Part shown: in pieces, positions 56,744-64,000 of the stretch | Layout of the letters: every line of letters begins with the position of its first letter | Numbering within the stretch: the first letter of the stretch is position 1 | Origin: Streptomyces collinus | GTDB taxonomy: Bacteria > Actinomycetota > Actinomycetes > Streptomycetales > Streptomycetaceae | NCBI RefSeq assembly: GCF_031348265.1 | Contig: NZ_CP133771.1 | Location: forward strand, 2,976,001-3,040,000 | Direction of reading: 5' to 3' | DNA: 64,000 bases | Program-made: the position numbers and the translations under genes | The notes under the pieces: model-generated | Seen by the model: the letters and a program-made list of their open reading frames with translations, nothing else | Database searches by the model: none | What the model was told of the DNA's origin: nothing

Positions 56744-59163
56744 CGCTCCAGTGTCTCCCCGCGCAGCGCCGCCCGGGCCGGCAGGGTGACCGCGGCCAGG
56801 CCGAGGGCGAGGATCGCCGCGACGAACGAGCCGTACACGAGCGGGGGGATGTACGGTCCCCGGCCCGTCAGGCCCCTCATCATCGGCACCAGCGTGGCCA
56901 GGGCGATCGCCGTGCCGAGCGCGATGCCCGCGACGGCGACCAGAAGCGCTTCCCAGCGGACCATGCGCAGCACCTGACGTCGGGTGGAACCCAGCAGGCG
57001 GAGCGTGCCCAGTTCGCCACGGCGGTCGAGCACCGTCATCACCAGGGTGTTGACGGCGGCGACCGCAGCGAAGCCGCCGAGGACGGCCGCCATGACCGTG
57101 TTCGCCCAGGCGTTGAGCTCACGGTCGAGGGACTGGGCGGCGGTGTGGTCGGCGCGGTCCCTGACGTGGCCGAGCGGGGCGAGCGCCTTCGCCGTACCGC
57201 CCTTGACCCACAGTTCGGTGTCGAAGGCGGAACTGACGTGGCGGGCCAGATCACCACGGTTCAGGGTGACCTGGGACAGGCCCAAGCCGCGGCCGTACGT
57301 CGCCGCCACCAGCGGGGTGGCTCCGGTGCCGTCGGGCAGACGGATGCGGATGCGCTCGCCTACCCCCACGTTCGCGTTACGGGCGACGGACGCGTCGAGG
57401 GCGATCTCGCCCGGCTTCAGCGACAGCCGGCCCCTGTCGATGTCCAGGTCCTGCACGGCGGCCAGGTCGCGAGCCGAGCCCGTGACGCCCTGCGCGGAGA
57501 CCGGGGTCAGCACTCCCGAGCTGCGGACGAGGACGGACGTCCGCAGCAGGCCGACGGCCGCGGTGACCCCGGACGTCTGCCCGGCCCGTCGCACGGAGTC
57601 CGGCGGCAGGGCGCCCTCGTCGGCCGTGACGATGTGATCGGCGACGATGCCCTCCCGCTGCTGCTCCGCGGTGGCCCGGTCCTCGCTGGTGTGCAGGAAG
57701 ACCAGCACGGAGGAGAACGCCATGGCGAGCACGATCGGGGTGATCGCGGAGGCCAGACGCCGCGCGTTGGTGCGGGAGTTGGCGGCGGCCAGGGCTGCGG
57801 GGGCTCCCGCACCCCGCAGCGGCAGTCCGAGCAGGGACGCGCAGGCGCGGGCGATCAGCGGGCCCAGCAGGGCGACGGCCAGCATGAACAGCATGACGAC
57901 GCCGAGGGCGGCGTTGGCCGCGTCCTCGCCCGACTCCGAGGCGGCCAGGCCCGCGCAGACGAAGCCGCCGGCCGCCGCCGCCACGCCGAGCGGTGTGCGG
58001 ACCCAGCCCGGGCGCAGCCGCTCCACGGACGCCTCGCTCAGTGCCTGGCCCGGCTTGATGCGCGAACTGCGGTGCGCCGCCGTGTATCCGGCGAGCAGGG
58101 CGGTGAGCAGGACGGTCCCGGTCGTGACGGTGAGGGGGATCCAGGAGACGGCGAGACGGACGGGTTCCGGGACGGCGCCCTTGTCCTTCAGCTGCCCGAA
58201 CCACCAGGCGGCCAGGGCGATTCCGGGCAGGCAGCCCAGCGCGCCCGCGACCGGCGCGACGAGCAGCGCCTCGGTGGCGATGGTGCGGCGGATCTGGCGC
58301 GGGGTGGTGCCGACGGCGCGCAGCAGGGCGAACTCGCGGGCACGGCGGCCGACCGCGAGGGCGACGGTGCCGGCCGCGGTGAAGACGGCGACCATGGCGG
58401 CGACGCCGCCGAAGGAGCCGCCGATTCCGATGAGGACCTCGCGGGCTTCGGCAAGGGCGGGGTTCTCCACGGTGCCGCGGTCGTCGCCGGTGTGGATCTC
58501 GGCCCGGCCGCCCAGGGCGCGGGTGAGGCGGGAGTCGAGGGCGGCGGCGCCGACTCCGGGGTCGGGAAGGACGGCGATGGCGTCGACGCGGTGGGGGCGG
58601 CCGGAGACGCGTACGGCTTCGGCGTCGCTGAACCAGACCGTGTCCCGGGCGGCGGCGGTACCGGAGACGCGGTACGTGCGGGGGCCGTCCGGGAGAGTGA
58701 GGGTGACCGTGTCTCCGGTCGAGGCGTGTCCGCCGCCGGCGAGGACGACTTCGCCGGGGCCGGGGGCGCGGCCGGTGGTGAGGCGTTCGCCGGTGAAGGC
58801 GGTGGAGCCCCAGCCGTGGGCGGTGAGCCTGCCTTCGGGCGTGAGCACCGGGAAGGAGACGTCGGGGATCGCCGCGTGCACTCCGGGGACCGCGGCGGCC
58901 TTCGCGACCAGGGAGTCCTCCAGGCGGGCCCGGTCCGGCACCGCGCTGCTCTCGTCCTGCTTTCCGGCCCGCTGCTCGGCGGCGGCCACGGCGGGGACGC
59001 GCGCGTAGCGCTCGGGTGGCACCGAGGCGCGCACGCCCGTCTCCAGCAGGATGCCGCAGGCCGACACGATCGTGGCGGCCAGGACGAGGGCGACGAAGGT
59101 GCCCACGAACGCGGCGGGACGGAACCTGAGGGCCGCGCGGGCGAGGCCGTTGGGGGCGAGCAT
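56740..59163 (-). CDS. ABC transporter permease, FtsX/MacB type
   Basis: 807 residues with two FtsX domains. A first membrane helix (about 17-38, AFVGTFVALVLAATIVSACG) leads to a large outer domain; then three helices (ALLRAVGTTPRQIRRTIATE precedes), a second outer domain, and three last helices (LRLLGSTRRQVLRMVRWEAL). This is a mechanotransmission-type permease that works with the upstream ATPase, typical of antimicrobial-peptide resistance or lipoprotein/surface-lipid extraction. The stop of the ATPase gene overlaps its start by one base. Confidence 0.9.
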   Translation of the reverse strand: MLAPNGLARAALRFRPAAFVGTFVALVLAATIVSACGILLETGVRASVPPERYARVPAVAAAEQRAGKQDESSAVPDRARLEDSLVAKAAAVPGVHAAIPDVSFPVLTPEGRLTAHGWGSTAFTGERLTTGRAPGPGEVVLAGGGHASTGDTVTLTLPDGPRTYRVSGTAAARDTVWFSDAEAVRVSGRPHRVDAIAVLPDPGVGAAALDSRLTRALGGRAEIHTGDDRGTVENPALAEAREVLIGIGGSFGGVAAMVAVFTAAGTVALAVGRRAREFALLRAVGTTPRQIRRTIATEALLVAPVAGALGCLPGIALAAWWFGQLKDKGAVPEPVRLAVSWIPLTVTTGTVLLTALLAGYTAAHRSSRIKPGQALSEASVERLRPGWVRTPLGVAAAAGGFVCAGLAASESGEDAANAALGVVMLFMLAVALLGPLIARACASLLGLPLRGAGAPAALAAANSRTNARRLASAITPIVLAMAFSSVLVFLHTSEDRATAEQQREGIVADHIVTADEGALPPDSVRRAGQTSGVTAAVGLLRTSVLVRSSGVLTPVSAQGVTGSARDLAAVQDLDIDRGRLSLKPGEIALDASVARNANVGVGERIRIRLPDGTGATPLVAATYGRGLGLSQVTLNRGDLARHVSSAFDTELWVKGGTAKALAPLGHVRDRADHTAAQSLDRELNAWANTVMAAVLGGFAAVAAVNTLVMTVLDRRGELGTLRLLGSTRRQVLRMVRWEALLVAVAGIALGTAIALATLVPMMRGLTGRGPYIPPLVYGSFVAAILALGLAAVTLPARAALRGETLER

Positions 59164-60041
59164 CAGGCGGCTGCCTTCGTGTGGGCGCGCGGGGCGGCCA
59201 GGGAGGTCATCCGGGCGGCGATGCGGTCGGCGTGGGCCCGGTCAGGGCCGTGACCGGCAGCGGCCTCGCGGTCCAGGCCGTGACCGGCAGAACGGTCGCG
59301 GTCCAAGCCGTGACCGGCAGCGCGGTCGCGGTCCAGGCCATGACCGGCAGCGCCCTCGCGGTCCAGGTGGTCGACGATCTCGCCGTCCGACAGGAACAGG
59401 ACGCGGTCGGCCCAGGCCGCGGCGGCCGGGTCGTGGGTGACCATGACGACCGTGGCGCCGTGGGTGTCCACGGCCCCGCGCAGGAGGGTGAGGATCTCCG
59501 TGGCCGTGGTGGTGTCCAGGGCGCCCGTCGGCTCGTCCGCGAAGACGACGTCGGGGCGTGTGACCAGGGCGCGGGCGATGGCAACCCGCTGCTGCTGGCC
59601 TCCGGAGAGCTGGCCCGGGCGGCGGCGGGCCTTGTCCGCGAGGCCGACCTGGTGCAGCACCTCGGCGGCGCGGCGGCGGTCGGGGCGGTGCCCGGCCAGG
59701 CGCATCGGGAGGACGACGTTCTGCTCGACCGTGAGCGAGGGCAGCAGGTTGAAGGCCTGGAAGACGAAACCGATGCGGGTGCGGCGCAGGGCCGTGAGCT
59801 TGTTCTCCTTCATGCCGGTGATCTCCGTGCCGCCCAGGCGGACCGTGCCGGCCGTGGGGCGGTCGAGGCCGGCCGCGCACTGGAGGAACGTGGACTTGCC
59901 GGAGCCCGAGGGGCCCATCACCGCGGTGTAACTGCCGTGCCGGAGGGTGAGGTCGACGCCGCGCAGGGCGTGCACGGCGGTGCGGCCGCGTCCGTAGCGC
60001 TTGCGGATGCCGTGCAGTTCCACGGCCCAGTCGCCTGACAT
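59163..60041 (-). CDS. ABC transporter ATP-binding protein, MacB/LolD type, with repeat tail
   Basis: 292 residues. Walker A GPSGSGKST near 40, LSGGQQQRVAIARAL signature, and DEPTGALDTTT Walker B/D-loop, all intact. The core ends near residue 225 (LFLSDGEIVDHLDR). The tail then repeats a ten-residue unit AGHGLDRDRx four times, encoded by four 30-bp DNA repeats at 59251-59370. Tails of this kind are unusual in the family and may vary in copy number between strains. Partners the overlapping permease. Confidence 0.9.
   Translation of the reverse strand: MSGDWAVELHGIRKRYGRGRTAVHALRGVDLTLRHGSYTAVMGPSGSGKSTFLQCAAGLDRPTAGTVRLGGTEITGMKENKLTALRRTRIGFVFQAFNLLPSLTVEQNVVLPMRLAGHRPDRRRAAEVLHQVGLADKARRRPGQLSGGQQQRVAIARALVTRPDVVFADEPTGALDTTTATEILTLLRGAVDTHGATVVMVTHDPAAAAWADRVLFLSDGEIVDHLDREGAAGHGLDRDRAAGHGLDRDRSAGHGLDREAAAGHGPDRAHADRIAARMTSLAAPRAHTKAAA
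59251..59370 (-). repeat. four tandem 30-bp repeats in the ABC ATPase tail
   Basis: Units begin TGACCGGCAG at 59251, 59281, 59311 and 59341 and differ at a few bases; the period is a whole number of codons, so copy changes would keep the frame. Confidence 0.9.
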
Positions 60042-60161
60042 GTGTGTCCTTCCGGATCCGAGTCGTCCGCACCGGTGCGCCGGTGTGTCTCGAACGTACG
60101 GAGCCGGAGGGTGGCCGGGCCATGAGGACGGCCGCCGAACCCACCGGGGGAAAACCCCACC

Positions 60162-61340
60162 TCAGCGGGGAACGGTGGCCGTCGGGCCCTCTCGGCAGAT
60201 CAGCAGCAGGGCCCGGTCGTCGTTGACGTCCTTGGCCACGGCCTCGATGAGATGCCAGGCGGCGCCGTGGAAGCCGCCGGCCACATAGCGGTCGGCCTCG
60301 CCGGTGAGGCGGTCGATGCCCTCGACGATGTCTCGGTCGGCGGTCTCCACCAGGCCGTCCGTGAACAGCATCAGCACATCGCCCGGCCGCAGCGAACCCT
60401 TCACTGGGTCGAACTGGGCGCCGTCGTACACCCCGAGGAGCGGGCCCTCGGCCGCCTTCTCCTCCCAGCGGCCGGTGCCGGCGCTGAGCTGGAGGCCCGG
60501 CGGGTGGCCCGCGGAGTAGAGCTCGTAGTCGCCGGAGTCCAGATCGAGGACCAGGTGGATGGAGGTGGCGAAGCCCTCGTCCCAGTCCTGGCGCAGGAGG
60601 TAGCCGTTGGCGGCCGGGAGGAAGGCGTGCGGGGGGAGCGAGCCGAGCAGGCCGCCGAACGCGCCGGACAGCAGCAGGGCGCGGGAGCCCGCGTCCATGC
60701 CCTTGCCGGAGACGTCGGTGAGGACGACTTCGAGCGTGCGGCCGCCGTTGGTACGGGCCGCCACCACGAAGTCGCCCGAGAACGACTGACCGCCCGCCGG
60801 GCGCAGGGCCATCTCCCGGTGCCAGCCGTTCGGCAGATCGGGCAGCTTGCTCTGCACCCGGATGCGTTCACGCAGGTCGAAGAGCATGGTGCCGCCGCGC
60901 CGCCAGGGCACACCGACCCGGCTGCGGAACTGAGCGAGGAGCAGCCCGAAGAAGCCGCAGGCCGCGACCACGAGCACGACGCCCGGGGTGACCCGCGACG
61001 GGCCCTCCGTGTACGGGCCGAGCTGCACCGACTCCACGATCAGTGCCGTGGCCGCCGCCGCGTACAGGCCCAGCAGGCTCGCCGGGCGCAGCAGCAGACC
61101 GCCCACCACGACGGGCAGGACCAGCGCGGCCGGTGAGAACCACACCGAGTTCGCCAGCGTGGCCGACGCGATCACGGGAACCATCAGGAGCAGACCGGCC
61201 AGGGCGATCCAGTCCGAGCCGTTGCCGCGGAAGTAGTCCACGGCGGCGCGGCGCACGCCGACGCGGACCCGGTGCCACTGCTTCTTCAACCGGGCCGTGA
61301 ACGTATCGGCTTCCGCACGCCGCTCTCGTCCTGATGCCAT
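60162..61340 (-). CDS. SpoIIE-type PP2C protein phosphatase with membrane domain
   Basis: 392 residues. N-terminal four hydrophobic helices (about 47-125, WIALAGLLLMVPVIASATLA, SLLGLYAAAATALIVESVQL) anchor it. The SpoIIE phosphatase domain spans ~150-385: FSGDFVVAAR, LTDVSGKGMDAG, GLVETADRD and DRALLLICRE supply the metal-binding aspartates. It would dephosphorylate anti-sigma-factor antagonists. No PAS or GAF sensor is present; input probably comes through the membrane part. Divergent from the Eis-like gene. Confidence 0.9.
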   Translation of the reverse strand: MASGRERRAEADTFTARLKKQWHRVRVGVRRAAVDYFRGNGSDWIALAGLLLMVPVIASATLANSVWFSPAALVLPVVVGGLLLRPASLLGLYAAAATALIVESVQLGPYTEGPSRVTPGVVLVVAACGFFGLLLAQFRSRVGVPWRRGGTMLFDLRERIRVQSKLPDLPNGWHREMALRPAGGQSFSGDFVVAARTNGGRTLEVVLTDVSGKGMDAGSRALLLSGAFGGLLGSLPPHAFLPAANGYLLRQDWDEGFATSIHLVLDLDSGDYELYSAGHPPGLQLSAGTGRWEEKAAEGPLLGVYDGAQFDPVKGSLRPGDVLMLFTDGLVETADRDIVEGIDRLTGEADRYVAGGFHGAAWHLIEAVAKDVNDDRALLLICREGPTATVPR

Positions 61341-61502
61341 TAGTTCGGGACCCTATCCATCGGACCAGCCGCTTGGCACGGGAGGTCCCACTTGTCCCCC
61401 GTCCGAGGGCCGACTTCACAGTGAACTTCACGGCGCGCCGCTCCGCCGCCCTCCGGGAGAAATTCCCTCGCTCGTCCCGCATCGCCCTGGTAGGCATGGC
61501 CC

Positions 61503-62762
61503 ATGGCGACTGACGCGACCGGCTCCGCGCCCGGCCTTCGGGTACTTCGGCGTGATGATTGGGACAAGTGGTACGACACTCTCATCCGGGGCTTCGGAGG
61601 GGTGCCGGAGTCCACCGAGGAGCGGGAGTTGTGGAACTCGCTGACCGAGATCGACCGTTCCCTCGGCGCCTGGGACGGCGACGAGTGCGTGGGGACGGCC
61701 GGGGTGTTCAGCTTCCGGCTCACGGTGCCCGGCGGCGCCTCGGTACCGGCCGCGGGCGTCACCATGGTCAGCGTGGCCGCCACCCATCGCCGGCGCGGGG
61801 TGCTGACCTCGATGATGCGGCGGCAACTGGACGACGTCCGGGCCTCGGGTGAGCCGCTGGCCGTGCTGACGGCCTCCGAACCGGCGATCTACGGCCGGTT
61901 CGGATACGAGGCCGCCACCTTCCACTTGAACGCCGAGATCGACACGACCCGGGTGCGGCTCACGTCGCTGCCGGCGGGCACGGATGACGTGCGGGTGCGG
62001 TACGCGGTTCCCGCCGATGTACTCGACTCGTGCGAGGCGGTGTACGCCCGGCTGGTCCCGTCGCGGCCGGGGATGCTGGCACGGCAGCCCGGCTGGGAGC
62101 GGCTCGAGTTGCTCGACCCGGAGAGCGACCGGGAAGGAGCGTCGCCCCTGCAGTGCGTCCTCGCCGAGCGGGACGGCGAGACGGTCGGGTACGCGCGCTT
62201 CCGCGTCAAACCGGACTGGGATGCCGCCGGGCCCGACGGCACGGTGATCCTACAGAGCCTGGCCGCGCTGGACCCCGCCGCGGACGCGGCGCTGTGGCGG
62301 TTCCTGTTCGGCATCGACCTGACGTCGTCGCTGGTGGTGCGGAGGCGGGGCCGGCCGGTGGACGAGGGGTGGCGGCACTGGGTGTCCGACATCCGGCGGT
62401 GCCGGCCGCAGCTGCTGGATTCGCTGTACCTGCGGCCGGTGGACCTGGGGGCCGCACTGGAGGCGCGGACGTATCAGGCGCCGGTGGATGTGGTGTTCGA
62501 GGTGGAGGACGCGTTCTGCCCCTGGAACTCCGGGCGTTGGCGGCTCAGAGGGGATGCGAAGGGGGCGTCCTGCGAGCGTACGGCGGATGCGGCGGATCTC
62601 GCTTTGTCCATAAGGGAGTTGGGGGCCGCGTACCTCGGGGGTGTGTCGCTGGCCTCGTTGGCGGCGGCCGGGCGGGTGCGGGAGGTACGGCAGGGGGCGC
62701 TGGCGGAGGCCTCCCTGGGGTTCGGGACCGCCGTGGCTCCGTGGTTGCCGCACGGCTTCTGA
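61503..62762 (+). CDS. Eis-like GNAT acetyltransferase
   Basis: 419 residues, the length of Eis-family proteins. It has a first GNAT domain (VSVAATHRRRGVLTSMMRRQ with the acetyl-CoA loop RRRGV), EPAIYGRFGYEAA where Eis has its catalytic tyrosine, a degenerate second GNAT domain and a C-terminal SCP2-like fold. The final residues VAPWLPHGF match the family in placing a carboxylate in the active site. Mycobacterial Eis acetylates aminoglycosides and other amines; the substrate here is unknown. ATG 61503. Confidence 0.88.
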   Translation: MATDATGSAPGLRVLRRDDWDKWYDTLIRGFGGVPESTEERELWNSLTEIDRSLGAWDGDECVGTAGVFSFRLTVPGGASVPAAGVTMVSVAATHRRRGVLTSMMRRQLDDVRASGEPLAVLTASEPAIYGRFGYEAATFHLNAEIDTTRVRLTSLPAGTDDVRVRYAVPADVLDSCEAVYARLVPSRPGMLARQPGWERLELLDPESDREGASPLQCVLAERDGETVGYARFRVKPDWDAAGPDGTVILQSLAALDPAADAALWRFLFGIDLTSSLVVRRRGRPVDEGWRHWVSDIRRCRPQLLDSLYLRPVDLGAALEARTYQAPVDVVFEVEDAFCPWNSGRWRLRGDAKGASCERTADAADLALSIRELGAAYLGGVSLASLAAAGRVREVRQGALAEASLGFGTAVAPWLPHGF

Positions 62763-62791
62763 GGGCGGGGGGGCCTCACCGGCTGGGGTGC

Positions 62792-63601
62792 TCAGGGGCA
62801 TTGGCAGGACGGGCACCAGAAGAGGTTGCGGGCGGCGAGGTCGGCGGTGCGGATCTCGCCGTCGCAGATGTGGCAGGGCAGGCCGGCCCTGCGGTAGACA
62901 TACACCTCGCCGCCGTGGTCGTCCACGCGGGGCGGGCGGCCCATCGCCTCGGGGGTGTGCTCCGGGCGGACGGTGTCGATGCGGTTGTTGCGGACGCCTT
63001 CGTGCATGAGGTCGACGAGGTCGCTCCAGATCGCGTGCCACTCGGTGGGGGTGATGTCCTTGCCGGGACGGTACGGGTCGATGCGGTGCCGGAAGAGGAC
63101 CTCCGCGCGGTACACGTTCCCGACGCCGGCGATGACCTTCTGGTCCATGAGGAGGGCGGCGATCGTCGTACGGCTGCGGGTGATACGGCGGTACGCGGTG
63201 TCCGGGTCGGCGTCGCCGCGGAGGGGGTCCGGGCCGAGGCGGTCGTGTATCGCCTGCTTCTCGGGGGGTGTGATGAGGGCGCAGGTGGTGGGGCCTCGGA
63301 GGTCCACGTAGGCGGTGTCGTTCGCCAGGCGGAGGCGGACGGTGTCGGTGGGGGGCGGTTCCGGGGCCGGGCCGAAGGTGACCTTGCCGAAGAGGCCCAG
63401 GTGGATGTGGATCCAGTCGGTGTCACGGAAGCCGAGGAAGAGGTGTTTGCCGTGGGCTTCCGTGTGGGTGAGTTCCGTGCCGGTGAGGAGGTCGGCGGCG
63501 GGGGTGAACTTGCCCTGGGGGCTGGTGGTGCGGGGCTTTGTGCCGAGGAAGGCGGCCGCGTAGTCCTGGGACAGGCGGTGGATGGTGTGGCCTTCCGGCA
63601 C
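62792..63601 (-). CDS. Fpg/Nei-family DNA glycosylase
   Basis: 269 residues. The N-terminus MPEGHTIHRL supplies the catalytic proline (P2) and glutamate (E3) after methionine removal. The H2TH region carries KVIAGVGNVYRAEVLF, and the C-terminal zinc finger is CHICDGEI...FWCPSCQ. MPEGH rather than MPELP points to the Nei branch (oxidised pyrimidines), like actinobacterial Nei2. Start ATG 63601; convergent with the Eis-like gene 29 bases away. Confidence 0.92.
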   Translation of the reverse strand: MPEGHTIHRLSQDYAAAFLGTKPRTTSPQGKFTPAADLLTGTELTHTEAHGKHLFLGFRDTDWIHIHLGLFGKVTFGPAPEPPPTDTVRLRLANDTAYVDLRGPTTCALITPPEKQAIHDRLGPDPLRGDADPDTAYRRITRSRTTIAALLMDQKVIAGVGNVYRAEVLFRHRIDPYRPGKDITPTEWHAIWSDLVDLMHEGVRNNRIDTVRPEHTPEAMGRPPRVDDHGGEVYVYRRAGLPCHICDGEIRTADLAARNLFWCPSCQCP

Positions 63602-64000
63602 GGGGTCTCCCTGGTCGTTGCGGTTGCCTGCCGGCGGCCGGGACGGGCGGCGGGCTGGGGTCCCGGGCCGGCTCGGCCCACCCGTCTGCCCGGCGCGGTC
63701 CTTCGAGACGTCTCGGGGCTGCGCCTGGGCAGGGTTTGCCCACCCGCCCGCCCTACACGGTTGAGTCGAGAGACGAGGTCGCCTCGGGGCTCCGCCCCGG
63801 ACCCCGGCGGGGACTTCGTCCCCTGCACCCCTCTCGGGGGCTCCGCCCCCATACCCCCGCGGGGGGCTGCTCCTGACCCCCGGCAGAGCTCCTGTCCCCA
63901 GCAGAGCTCCGGCCCTGCCGGCGGGCGGAGCTCCCCGCTCGTGGCAGGTCTTGCGCCCCCTGCCGGGGGGCAGCTCTCGCCCTGCCAGAACAGAAGTCCA
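63602..64000. repeat. GC-rich intergenic DNA with successive hairpins
   Basis: No gene was seen. From 63785 short inverted repeats follow one another (CGGGGCTCCGCCCCG, CGGGGACTTCGTCCCC, GGGGGCTCCGCCCCC, CTGCCGGGGGGCAG), and CAGAGCTCC occurs twice at 63883-63910. This type of hairpin-rich DNA is common between Streptomyces genes. Confidence 0.6.

Noticed and set aside
59251..59370. Tandem 30-bp repeats considered as a CRISPR-like array.
   Set aside because: No spacers; repeats are contiguous, coding and in frame with an ABC ATPase.

Overview
The window is high-GC actinobacterial chromosome, almost certainly Streptomyces. The evidence is strong third-position GC, frequent GTG starts, long perfect hairpin terminators, and a gene order known from Streptomyces genomes: rne-rplU-rpmA-obg(-proB), mreBCD-mrdA-rodA, ndk-folC-valS and clpX-clpP2-clpP1-tig. 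Most housekeeping genes lie on the minus strand.

Region 1 (1-11.4 kb): the 5' end of proB leaves the left edge. Next comes a cell-wall-polymer locus with two membrane-anchored CDP-alditol phosphotransferases (TagF/TarL type), a family-2 glycosyltransferase and a cytidylyltransferase/reductase fusion of the CDP-ribitol type. A Tat-exported PhoD-type phosphatase and a secreted FG-GAP propeller protein follow. Together they could make, decorate and turn over a poly(alditol phosphate) wall teichoic acid. Region 2 (11.5-20.3 kb): obg, rpmA and rplU, a very long RNase E/G with repetitive basic arms, one half of a radical-SAM protein pair, and a membrane protein built of repeated modules. Region 3 (20.4-24.5 kb): small regulatory units, namely a DUF2975/HTH/GNAT operon, a GAF-ANTAR protein, an XRE-DUF5753 regulator, and a coupled micro-ORF plus two-helix membrane protein. 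Region 4 (24.7-46.0 kb): the large radical-SAM protein, a CYTH-CHAD protein, the rod/spore-wall morphogenesis cluster (rodA, mrdA, mreDCB), ndk, folC, valS, a PYG-rich membrane-anchored protein, the Clp genes and trigger factor.

Region 5 (46.2-51.2 kb) is accessory. A tRNA-Pro is followed by a tRNA-Gly whose 3' end is repeated perfectly (49 bp) 4.67 kb downstream. Between the copies lie a tyrosine integrase broken at both ends, a GntR/UTRA remnant with an in-frame stop, a NERD protein, a 152-bp imperfect palindrome and a divergent LysR/DUF1330 pair. This is best read as a decayed integrative element of the actinomycete AICE type. Region 6 (51.2-64.0 kb): an ASCH protein, a Ser/Thr kinase with an extracellular propeller, an acyltransferase, an ABC exporter of the MacB/FtsX type with an HD protein, a SpoIIE-type phosphatase, an Eis-like acetyltransferase and a Nei/Fpg glycosylase, ending in GC-rich intergenic hairpins.

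The parts with most to explain are the relic element and its palindrome, the wall-polymer locus, the micro-ORF/membrane-protein pair, and the repeat architectures of RNase E and the 19.1-20.3 kb membrane protein. No complete defence system, CRISPR array, secondary-metabolite cluster or intact insertion sequence was seen.
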